Source of the DNA: Vanilla planifolia
Lineage: Eukaryota > Streptophyta > Magnoliopsida > Asparagales > Orchidaceae
Assembly (NCBI GenBank): GCA_023846275.1
Contig: CM043877.1
Span: 13,003,107-13,067,106 of the forward strand
Direction of reading: 5' to 3'
Length of the DNA: 64,000 nucleotides
Both the position numbers and the translations under genes were made by a program. This document shows, piece by piece, positions 26,648 through 37,999 of the stretch. The stretch's first letter is position 1; each line of letters begins with the position of its first letter. Below the pieces are notes generated by a model. The model worked only from the letters and a program-made list of their open reading frames with translations, did not search any database and was not told the origin of the DNA.

Positions 26648-26759
26648 CAAGATTCAGAGGAGTACCGGATTGGGGTGAGAGAGGAGGCACTGAGGACAGA
26701 GTAAGCACACAAAAGGACCGGAATGCTCTTATCCGGTTTTTGGGGATATGAGTGATGAA

Positions 26760-29700
26760 CCGGAGTGAGCACACAAATTTGACCCACTTTGGATTGGGAT
26801 AAATTGGTTGAGGTGGGTGAATGAGACTAAGTTTATCTCACCCATCCATTCAAATCCCCTTTAGCTAAGCTCATGTCCTAATCCAACATTATTTCCACAT
26901 CAAAGCCAACCCCACAAACCTTGTAATCCAATTCACCCTGTCAATTAATAAATCTCTTTAGCTAATATCCTTATTAGTATTAAAAATACTTTATGATGTT
27001 CATCTTTAATATTTTTATTAGTCTTCAATAGTCATTATAAACTTTATCATTATTTTATTATTATTAATAATTTTGTTGTTTGTCTTTTGTACCAATTTTG
27101 CTTTATCTTATTATTTATATTTTTTTTAATATTATAGGTTTTAACAAAAATCACAAAACATCTAAAATATTATATATCTTTCATATTTTTTCTCGTAATT
27201 TGATTATATCTACATAATATATTTATTATTTTTAGAATGGGTCATAAAGTTTGTGAGATATTTAAGAATTTAGATATATTTTGATCTTTTTTATTACTTC
27301 TTGATACCATTTATGACATCTTAAAGATCTGATTTTTTGGGTCACCTCCAATAATACTTAAATCTTCTTTGATAGTGAGGGTCACAACAATAATAGCAAT
27401 GTAACCTTACAGGAGGTTGGCATGAGCCAACCCCTTACATATTTTGAGTAAATTGTCTAAAGCAATTAGTTTAGTGATGGTACATTTCCTCTTCTTCTCT
27501 CTCTTTGGGTGAACATAAAGTACCCTTAGAGTTTATTATATCGAACTTTTTGGACAATATTATTTTTAGAATAATGAAGCTAATTTGATGTTGTTTCTTA
27601 ATCCCTTTATTTTGTCATAAATAAGAGTCTTACAAAGTTCTTATAATACAAGACATTACTAGATTTAATGAGGATCAAATACCACAATAGAGATTAATTG
27701 TTATTTCAATGAAATTTCAAATAACTAAGTTATAACAAAAGATTTGAAATTTCTTTTTAACCAATCAGAACAAGCTATCATAACACTTAATCAAATGAAA
27801 TGAGAATAATACAAATACTAAATGTATAAAAGATTTTTAGATAGTTCAATATAAACCATTCATATATCTACCCCCATTCAACTTAATCATGCTTCTATTA
27901 AATCACTCTTTTTTATCAAGTTAGTAGGGATAAACCAATTAAAAATAATGATGCTCAAAAGAGAGATCAATAAGTGTACAACAATTTTAGTTAATAAAAA
28001 TAGAATATAACTCTTACATCACAAAGGATGTAAAATTTTTATATCATTAAACCTTTTAAAGCAACGGTGATACCAACTAAAAGAGAATAAGATGTTATTA
28101 ATATGATCCATAGAAGAAATGATGCAAAGTATTAAAGATTAGTTGTGGTAAGTAAGCAAAACATTTAATCATAAGAATGTATATTCATATTGAGCTATTT
28201 TCCTATCTTTTGAATTTTGTAATGTATATCATTTCTTTCTTTTTGAAATCCACTCCTATTAATACTAATAAGCATCCCAAAGTTGGTTATAATATTTGCA
28301 GCAACTGATCATGCTTTCCAAAAATGTTTAAAATTAGTCATTATGTCATTAGGATTTCATTCATGTTATTATGTTTCAATAATCATATTAGAACAATGAG
28401 AATAAAACCAAGATCATACTAAATGATTCAATGATACAACTAAAGCAATTCATCTCAAAATGATTTATCGTATAATTACAAGAAATGTCTTCAACCCCAA
28501 TTTTTAATATAATACTTAAGTTATAAATACATTATATCAGACAAACATAATGATAGTACAAGTATAATATATTTTATTTCTACATTTTAAGTAAATCACA
28601 CAAGTACGATAGTGACTCGCTATCGTACAATAATTATTTTCACTTAGAACTAGACTCTCAAAAAATACTATCCGACGTGATCATATAAGAATGAACTATT
28701 ATATGATTATGTAGTAATTAGCTTAACAAAATTAAATAAGATAATTGTACATGTATAATAAGATTTTTGTAGTAATACAAAAACTTTAATGATCCAAAAG
28801 TGGTAGCAAAATAATTTTAGTCAAATTATATTCTTAAGAAGTTGAAATAGAGAATATTAAAAATGAATGATAACTTTAAGGAGAAAAATAGATAAATTAG
28901 AAAATTAATCATTGATTTTTAATGAAAAATATTTTATAGAATTTTATATTTTTTTTTTTTGAATTTTCCTATGATAATTCTAATTTTTGCAAGCAATCAT
29001 GAGAATTATATAGTACGATAGAATGTGTAGTCAAATAACCTTAGCAAAAACACATAGTATAATATGATATAGATCCTTATATTAGTATATTACGAGTTAA
29101 AGAGGGTGACGAAAGAGATAGTTGTGGAAACTCCTCACCACTATTATCATATTTTTGATGTCACATCTTCTTTTTTTCTTTTTTCTCATAATAATTTGAA
29201 AAATATAGAAGTCATTAATTCTTTTTAAGGGTGTCACATCATTTTTAAGGGTGTCTTAAACTTGAGATAGTAAGAATAATATCTTTAAGAAGATATGAGT
29301 TACTATATTTTATTTTTCTTATTGTTGATTCCCATACTAGATGTCCAAATCACAAATGATTTTCTATGTCATTTAATATATATATATAATTTTCCAAAAC
29401 CTATTTATATCAATATACTCGATTTCATATAAATCAACTAAGTATAATATGCTATGAAGAAGATGCCAGATAACTAAATGAAATCATTTTTCCTGGATAA
29501 GATGTTTATTAAATAAAATATTATCAAATTAGTATAATTTTGAGAAGTTTGTCATAGTTTTAAAAAATGTTAACTAGTTATTTGAGTATATTATTGGAAA
29601 GACTCTTCAAAAAGAATCTAACTACATCAAGTTTATATTTTTTTAATATTTAAATAATAGTATATGAATTTTAAAATAATAAATATATAATTAATTTATT

Positions 29701-31000
29701 TAATTATTAAAGTGTATAATGGTAATTTCTTAAAACTAGCCTTTACCACTTCAACTAAAATTATATTAAATACAAACTTTAGCTAAGTTAATCGAATCCT
29801 TAAGAAAAAAATAAATTGGGATAGAAAATCACTTCAGAAAAAATAAGAGAGAGAAAAAGCATTGAGGTTCAACCAAGGGATAAAGAGCAGGAAAGAAAGA
29901 ATAAGAAACATAAAAGAGTCAAGTATCTATTTTTAGAAGCCAGAGAAGAATATAGGTTGTTAAGTAGAGAGAAAATAAGTGAAAGAGGTGCAATCCAATA
30001 AAGGAGGAAATAAAAATTAAAGGAGTCAAGTAGTCAACCAAGATAAGGATTTGATTAAATTTTTTTATATTATTTAATCCATTTTTACATAATTTAGGTG
30101 TAAATAGTTTGTTGTATAAGTTAGAAAAGATTTTTGAAATGATGTGAGAAGATTTGAGATTGATTTCACTCAAAATGAGAAGAAGAGAATAATATTATTT
30201 TCATTTGGGTAAGATTGTATGGTATGGTGGGTTCACTTGTATTATACAATCAACTTAAGTGAGTTTGGAACAAATGATGAAATCAATCTATCAAGAAATT
30301 GTATAATTATTTGTAGGTTGATTGTGTTGTATGATGGCCTTAATTGTACTGTATAATGGGTCTTAATTTAGTTAGTGTTGGACATATGGATGGATCACAT
30401 TATATAATGAGGTTGGTTCTATGGTATGATAATTAGGTAAATAATGTAAGCTAAGTTCAAATGTGAGAAGTTATAAAAATCATATGATATGTGCAATTGA
30501 TCTTATTATATGATATTTTCAAAAAAATAAAAAATAAGAAGGATACTCATGGTGTATAAACTTAGGATAATATAAGATAGTTATATCAAAAGTAATTATA
30601 CGATAACAAATATATTTCATTTTAGGGAATTTTATAGATGAAGAGATTAATCAAAAAAAATTTCTTAGATTCAAATAAGTAAGCTTGATAATCATGATGT
30701 AAATATAATATTAAATTAATTAATAATTTATTTTTTATTTATAATATTTTATTTGTTATTTCTTATTATGTAAGATTCTTAACATATTTGTTAAAGTAGA
30801 ATTAGAATTGGTGTATATCACATTTAATTCATACATTTTTATTATATAGGATTTTATTTACCAAGTTGAAATACATAAAATACATAAATAAAAAATATAT
30901 AAAATAAAAATATAATGAACTAATGAAAATAATTTATGTGAGATGTTATCATTATTTTATATGATTAGATAAAGTTCTAAAGGCTCTAACTTATGAGTGT
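26760..31000. other. Long AT-rich intergenic stretch, no gene seen
   Basis: The right-hand start of this region is the upstream side of the minus-strand EF-Tu gene. Beyond about 27 kb it is very AT-rich with no open frame worth calling. The frame 29919-30173 on the minus strand has no motif. A small perfect inverted repeat at 28604-28628 is listed separately. Confidence 0.45.
28604..28628. repeat. Perfect inverted repeat, 9 bp arms and 7 bp loop
   Basis: GTACGATAG (28604-28612) and CTATCGTAC (28620-28628) flank TGACTCG. A related TAGTACGATAG occurs near 29013. It may be coincidence, or a relic of a transposon end or LTR. No function is assigned. Confidence 0.6.
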
Positions 31001-31017
31001 CATGATCTTATTATGTG

Positions 31018-31072
31018 TGCATATGTGTGTTTGTATATTTTTGTATATGTGTTTGCGTGTATGTATTCACTT
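31018..31072. repeat. Imperfect TG/TA-rich simple-sequence tract
   Basis: Alternating TGTG and TATA steps dominate (GTGTGTTTGTATATTTTTG and similar). It is low-complexity sequence next to the AT-rich repeat family and non-coding. Confidence 0.6.
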
Positions 31073-31529
31073 GTACATTATACATGATGATAGGTTATAG
31101 ATTTAGAGGTCATACTTGATAGGTGAATATAAGTATAGGTTTAAAAGTCATAAAATTATAAGTGGATGCTAATAAGAGATTATATAAGTATATATGTATA
31201 TATTTATTATATAATCTAGAAGAAAAAGATTAGTGAAGAAATTTGATTCTATAAAATATAATATAATAAAATTAAGAAGTATGATAAAACAAGAAAGTAT
31301 ATGCTTATATTTTACTTGATTACATTTATAGTTATTAGTTTTCATTAATCACCTATTGTTTATTTTTTATTCTTGATTATAAGTATCATATTATCATGGC
31401 ATTTGTATACATGTATTTTTATGTTAATTATGAATTATAATTGACATGACATTTTTATATACCATAATATGTAATAAAAGAATAAAAAATATGAACTTTT
31501 TTAAGGCTTTATCATATGATTACTACAAT

Positions 31530-31740
31530 ATATGATGAGCTACTAAAACATGATGTTGGTTTACGTAAGTACTAGCCATAGGCTATGTTATAATATGATA
31601 TTAGAGATCTCCTCCTTTATTATTACTAGTACTTTGTTCGGGACCTGATGTGTGAAGATGATATAATCGAGATATCTTTAGATTATTATTTTGTGTTCAT
31701 TGCTTTAGTATTATCATTAACATGTATGCTTAATATTAAT
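31530..31740. repeat. Diverged member of the 34.7-36.1 kb repeat family
   Basis: The order of short blocks here (GATGAGCTACTAAAACATGA, then GGCTATGTTATAATATGAT, then ATTATTACTAGTACTTTG, then GATGATATAATCGAGATAT) matches 35321-35499, where the same blocks recur with substitutions and small gaps. It lies about 3.8 kb from the next copy. Confidence 0.55.
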
Positions 31741-33409
31741 ACTTAAAATTCATTTGAAACAACATATAATAATATTATTTTATATATATCTCAAAAAATA
31801 TATCTTACAAATTGCCTCAAAATTTGATTGTAAATATATTTTTAAAAAGAGCACGTTGTGAAAAATTTAATGATATGTTTATTATAATTTTCAAAAACTA
31901 TTTTAATTGCTACTTAGCTACATGGCTTCTTTTGAGTGCATTGGAATCAACCTCTTAAAATGGCATTTTCAGTAATTTGCATGCATACAATTGAGAGAGG
32001 GACGATAAGGAAGATTTGACAGTTTTAATAACCTCAACAATTGCAGTCTCCTATTAGTGAACCACGTTAACTGAAGAGACCAAGAGAAATAAGATATCCA
32101 ATGGTTTTTTATGACATCAGTAAGTCTTAAATTGAAATTGGTGTCTTACATTATTATTTTAACCTTTTATGCATCTATGCTTCCTTGATTCTTTGATCAG
32201 ATAAGCTTTCTTCCTTAATCTAGTTGAGCCATACTATACGAATAAGCCACAGGGTACTCACAGGATTCGAAGGCCTTCAACAGTGGTGATGAGTCTCTTC
32301 GATGTAATAAGTGGGTTAAGTAATGTAGCCATGTAGAGGAGGAGAGATGCTTGAAAAGCTTTTGGTCAAACCTTACCTGGTTGTGCATTTGCTATAGAAA
32401 TTGCTATTTTGTTTGAGAAAGATAATTAGAAAGAAAATTTGTAGAGTTATGTCATTGAAGGTTAAGCAAAGAATATGCTCAAACACTCTTCTCGAGAATA
32501 TTAGTAGTAAGAAAAGATAAACATGTGATTTATTTATTTTCATATAGTTATTTAATATAAAAAATTTTAGTAATAATACGATAAGATTTGATAAGAAAAT
32601 ATGAGAGAACTTGTTTAATCATTATAAAGCTTATGTAGATTTTTAAGGAAAAAATCTATAATAGTTGGCTGTGGATCACAACAAGAAGGAAAAATAGGAT
32701 TGACTTAAGGTATCAAGCTTTTAGCTAAGTGTTATGTATAATAAATGACATAATTTTAAGGCTAAAATTATAAGAAAGAAGTTCAATAGGGATTGAATGT
32801 TAGCTTAAGAAAATTTTATAACTTGACATAATTTCTTTATATTATCTTGACTTAGAAAAACTACGTAAGAGAACAACCCTCTCATAATGTATTGTTTATA
32901 GTGTATTGTAGTAATTGGTAAGTTACTGAGCAAATTAATAAGAGACAGTGAAACCCTTATCGTTATCTTGTGATGTACGAAATAAAGAGAAAAGAAGAAA
33001 TGACATCAAAATAGTTCTTCAAGATCCATGTAGATAAAGTAAATAATTTACACTGTAAGTAGTGAGTTTCTTATGTAATTATTATATATATTAACATAAT
33101 ATGAATGATTGCTACTTTGTACTTATACATTTTATACTTGATATGAGTAACATAGCATAATAACATGTCCATGTATGTTAAAATTTTATATTATTAATGA
33201 TTCATAGACTTTTTAAGCATTGTTACATGCCTGTTAAAAAATAATAATATAAGTGTTAATACATATCTTTAGGATAAAAAATGATATTGGGGGTAATCAA
33301 CTTAAATAGCATAAATCTCTATGTTTTAAAAAGGCACTAAAAAGAAAGAAAAGGATAAATTTAAGCATAATGCCTAATATTTAGTCAAGAATAAGTAATA
33401 CTAAAAAGA

Positions 33410-33790
33410 TGTTACCCTTGTGGCTTTACTCCATAGTGTTAGTTGTAGTGTGATGTAGCAACTATTATTTACTATATGATCTAGTGATATTGGTGTCACT
33501 AGTGTCATACCTTAATGATTGAGCTTTTTACTGTGTGATTAGGAGCTATTGCTTACTATGTGATTTGGTGGCTACTACTTGTTTTATGATGTTGAGCTTG
33601 AGATCTATAGAGATGATGTATATTTATATCACTTATTATGTGATATGATGATTATTACTTGTCATATTATCTAGTAGTATTGGTATAATAGGCAACGAAC
33701 TTTAATGTTTGAGCTTCTAATCGTGTGATAAGAAGTTATTGTTTACTGTGTGATCTAGAAGACTATTTATTGTGTGATTTAGTCTTGGAT
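33410..33790. repeat. Diverged minisatellite-like repeats with TTACTGTGTGAT motif
   Basis: A short block close to TTACTGTGTGATYT recurs about eight times (near 33465, 33528, 33554, 33634, 33655, 33716, 33745 and 33768). A longer unit of about 190 bases is also visible: 33478-33569 aligns with 33669-33768 through GATCTAGTGATATTGGT-like, TTAATGATTGAGCTT-like and GTGTGAT blocks. It is non-coding. Confidence 0.6.
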
Positions 33791-34684
33791 ATAATGAAAT
33801 ATTAGGAGATATAAAATTGGGATCCCAAGGATAAGAGTTATTATGAGAAATTAAAGTCTTTATTATTTGAAAAGAAAGGTTAAATTAAAAATGAAAATAA
33901 TTGAGGCTAAAATAGATTCAATAAACAAGTATTTATATAAATTATTTGAAAAACATATGAAAATTATTATGTTATAAAATTAAAAGTTATAATATGTACA
34001 TATTTTAAAAAAATTTATTATATTCTTAAAGAGTTATAGATACATAATTTTTTTTGCTTAATGTTATATATATTTTATAATATTTGAGATCAAGTGTATT
34101 ATATTACATATTAATTTACATGCTAATTTATTTTTATTATTAATTTATCTATTGAATCTTTATACTAACTATTACATTATATGACATAATATTAGTACAC
34201 ATTGAGAAGGGATACTTAAAAGTATATAATTAAGTTTTGAAAAGTAAAAGCATATTATTTTGTATATAATGATAATATTATAAATTAGGTTGTAATACTC
34301 ATATATTTGAACATTTTGGGACTTTATGATGTGGGTTTTTTTTATGATAATATGGCTTTATTATAATGAGATATTATTTGTCATGATGTTAATGATTTTT
34401 ATAATATTGATATTATTTTATAGTGATATTATTGTTTAGTGATGGTAAATTTGTTCTATAAAAATTATTGTTAATATATAGTTAATAAATTTTATACACA
34501 TATAAGAAAATAAATAATTTTTAGAGAATATTTTATTATTTTTTTCTAAAATCTAAAATCTTATTTTGTCCTGAGTTAAAAGTTTAAATTATCAAAAAAT
34601 TAAAAAAGTAATTTTCATTCTTCACTTGGGTAGATCTTTTTGTGTCTCTTTAATATGCTAAATTCTATTTATTCCTTAAATATA

Positions 34685-36130
34685 TTTAATTGATACAATT
34701 AATTAACTATGATATTCTTATGAGCTTAGATCTAGATATGTTATAATGAGATGTTAGATAGAGATAAAACGAAATGTGATTATCCATATGAGATAATAAT
34801 TCTTTAAGAAATTCATGTTTAATTATAATAAAAAAATAAGAAAAACATGAGATGGAGATGAAATAAACAAATAAATTATGATTATTAAATATCATATAAT
34901 ATTTATATAAGATACATAAAATATATATTTATACACATGCATGATACGAAACATACTACTCCTTATTTTATATGAATATTTACTAATAAGTATTATTGAA
35001 ATATCACATTTATTTTTAATTTTATTATTTATTATCAATTTATATTGAGATATTATTATACATACAATTTATCTACTAAGTTTTGTAAAACTTATTTTCT
35101 TATATTATAAGTTATTCTGTAAATACAAAGAGAGAGGATGATTAGAATAATATACGGGATGAATGACTTTTTAATTGAGAGATGGTTGTAAATATTATAT
35201 TATATATATTATGACATTATATCTAGGATAATAATACTAAGTATTGTGGTAGTTAATACGTATATGATAGGTTAATATATTTTTATTTTTTATAAAAATA
35301 GTTTTTGAATATTATCCCATGAGTTTTATGAGCTATTATAACATGATATTGGGCTATGTTGGTATTGGACATAAAATATCCTATGATATGATAATAAAGG
35401 TTTTCTTGTCTACTATTACTAATACTTTTGTATAGTACGTAATATATGGAGATGATATAATTGAGATATATTTAAATATTATTAATTTTTTGTTTATGAC
35501 CTAATATATTGAGAACATGATATGATTAATATGATTTATTAATTATAATATATTTATAAGTTTAAGTCTACATATGTTATAATAAGATGCCATGTAGAGA
35601 TGACATAAAATATAATTATGGATATGATATAACAATCATTTGAGAAACTCATGGCTTAATTATAATAAAAAAAATAAATAGAAAAGGGATAAATATGAAA
35701 AGAAATAACTAAATTATGATTATTAAATATTATATAATACTTATATGAAATATATAAAATATCTATTTATAAACATGTATGATGCAAAACATGTTCCTCA
35801 TTATTATATGAAAATATTTATTAATAAGAAATATTAAAATTTCATATTAGTTTTTATTTTTATTATTTATTATCAATTTATATTGTGATGTTTTTATAAA
35901 TAGAATTCATGTTTTGAGTTTTATAAACCTTATTTATTTACAATATTAATTATTTTATATACATAAAGAGAGAGAATGAATAGAGTACTAGTGAAATGAG
36001 TCGCTTTTATTGAGAGATGGTTGTCTGTATTGTATTATATATATTATAACATTATATTTGAGATAATAATATCAAAATTTGTAGTATCCAATATGCATTT
36101 GATAGGTTGGTAATTATTTTATTTTATGAA
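34685..36130. repeat. Diverged tandem repeat, about 837 bp period
   Basis: The copy starting about 34685 and the copy starting about 35525 run in parallel for roughly 600 bases. Landmarks include CTAGATATGTTATAAT / CTACATATGTTATAAT, TTAATTATAATAAAAAAA, AAATTATGATTATTAAATAT, TTATTATCAATTTATATTG (tatcaa at 35033 and 35871), AAAGAGAGAGGATGA / AAAGAGAGAGAATGA and GAGAGATGGTTGT. The spacing between matching landmarks is 836-838. A third, partial copy lies at 31530-31740. It is extremely AT-rich and non-coding. Its origin as satellite or old LTR is undecided. Confidence 0.75.
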
Positions 36131-36467
36131 TTTTATTTCATGATTTATGTCATTTTTACTATACTGCATAAAAAAAACTCTAATTTAATATAATTATTTA
36201 TAATTATATCTACTATTAAGTAGAAAAATAGTTAGAGCATTTCAAAAATAATTATTTACTTCATGATCTCTTCCAATTTAATAAAAAGAATAGTGGGAGA
36301 TAACTCTCTTAACAATTTTATCTTAACTTTAAGCTAAGTGATATTCTCTATTTAAAAGGCTCTTTTCATCTATGCTATTTCATGAGTCTTTAAGAGACAA
36401 GTTCTCATCACAATGGTCGTACAAGATCTACTTGATTATTAATACCTTGCCCTTGAACAACTTGAAT

Positions 36468-36775
36468 GAAGCTAACCACATTGTACTTGCCACCTTCAAG
36501 CTTAAGACAATCCTAAAATCCCTTTTAAGGTTCATCACAATGCACACTTCAAATCTTCTTAGAAGATCTGTGGAGTTTTAACATTATCAATTGGTAAAAT
36601 AAAAGCCCTTACCATCAAAAATTAATTATATATCATCAAGTCATAGGAAGCCAACCACTCTAAACTCACCACCTTCAAATTTAATACACCCATTTAATCT
36701 TTTCAAAGTTTTTCATAATGCATACTTCAAATTCTTTTAGAAGATAAGTGGTGTTTCATCATTATCAATTGTCAG
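36468..36775. repeat. Diverged tandem repeat, about 180 bp period
   Basis: About 36468-36595 aligns with about 36648-36775 through GAAGCTAACCAC / GAAGCCAACCAC, CACCTTCAAGCTTAA / CACCTTCAAATTTAA, CACAATGCACACTTCAAAT / CATAATGCATACTTCAAAT, TTAGAAGAT and CATTATCAATTG. Small frames overlap it but differ between copies. It is probably debris of a mobile element. Confidence 0.65.
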
Positions 36776-37880
36776 AGTAAAAACCTTATCATTAAATACT
36801 ATGTATGCATCGTCCTAACAATCGTTAGGGACTTTAAAGGCCTTCCACTATGATTGATTATCTCTTAGATTCATTCTTAAGCCCTATCACTTTAGGGCAT
36901 AACCTTTTCCACTTTTATTTTTTTTCTCTACTTATGTTCATATTTTTAAGACCTTCATAATGTCATCCTTTAAGGAATTGCCTAAGAGCTATATCTAAAG
37001 AATTAAGGAGGTTCATCTAATAACCACATTCATTGTGATAATTAGCTTATCCATAATTACATCTATAACCTTTTTAACCCCAATCAAGGGGACTATCAGA
37101 TGGTCCAAAACATCTAATAATGTAATTTCAACATTATTATTCTCTCTTAAGGGTTCACTTCCTTTTGCCAAAAATCTCTTTAAGATGCTTATTATAGTGT
37201 ATAATTGATCCATGTTGGTGGTTTCTTGCTTCAATTTAATAACAAGTAGCTAAGCATCAAATCATATGCTACTTAATTAAAAGAGCAAGCAAATACAACA
37301 AACTACATGTTAGATAATTTATTAACCTTGAATGAAATTAAAATTACATATGTGCCTTCATAGTTTTAACCTTTTTGTAAATATTTGTAACGATATTTCA
37401 ATACAATAATCATGATAGAAAGAAGAGTTTGAAGACTAAATAAAGACAAAAATTTGTTAATTTAATGACAACTATTGATCAAAAAATCAACCATGTAACA
37501 AAACATTAACAACAAATATAACTTCAAGTAAAAGATAATAGAAGATATTCTATTAAATATAATTTTAAGTAAAAGATATTTATTATACCTGAAACATATT
37601 CTTATATATAGAAGATATATGTTTATAAAAAGATATTATCAAAAAACTTTTAAAGCTAGATAATAGAAGATAATTCATTAAATATAATTTTAAATAAAAT
37701 GTGTTTTTATATCTAAAACTTATTTTATATATATAGAGGATATATTTTCATAAATGATTATTATCAAAAAATATTAAAGATAAATAATAGAACATAATCC
37801 GTTAAATATAGTAGTTATTTTAAAAAAGATATTTACTATATCTAAAATATCAATTCATTTAAATTTTTTTATAGCATAAA
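36776..37880. other. AT-rich sequence upstream of eIF4B, no gene seen
   Basis: The minus-strand frame 37013-37234 (73 codons) has no recognisable motif. The last few hundred bases should contain the eIF4B promoter. A TATA-like TTTTTATAGCATAAAA lies at about 37866-37881. Between 37480 and 37860, blocks such as GATAATAGAAGATAATTCATTAAATATA recur with changes, which is minor local repetition. Confidence 0.4.
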
Positions 37881-37943
37881 AATGAAGGCTTATAGCTGCC
37901 TTCGTCGTTCACTGGAAATTTCTCGCATCACCTGAGCACCTTT

Positions 37944-37951
37944 TAACCCTA
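37944..37951 (+). promoter_or_regulatory. Telo-box-like motif upstream of eIF4B start
   Basis: TAACCCTA differs by one base from the telo-box core AAACCCTA, which is known from the 5' regions of many plant genes of the translation apparatus. It lies 49 bases upstream of the ATG, probably in the 5' UTR. A role in growth-linked expression is an inference from the motif and the gene's function. Confidence 0.35.
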
Positions 37952-37999
37952 GAGAGCATCTCGTCGTCCCCAGATCTCATCCATACCGGGAAAAGGAAA

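Noticed and set aside
26295..26774. 159-codon minus-strand frame over the start of EF-Tu
   Set aside because: It is an out-of-phase reading of the transit peptide and GTP-binding region.
37882..37935. 17-codon upstream open frame ahead of eIF4B
   Set aside because: Its ATG overlaps the end of the TATA-like stretch at 37866-37881, so it probably lies upstream of the transcription start.
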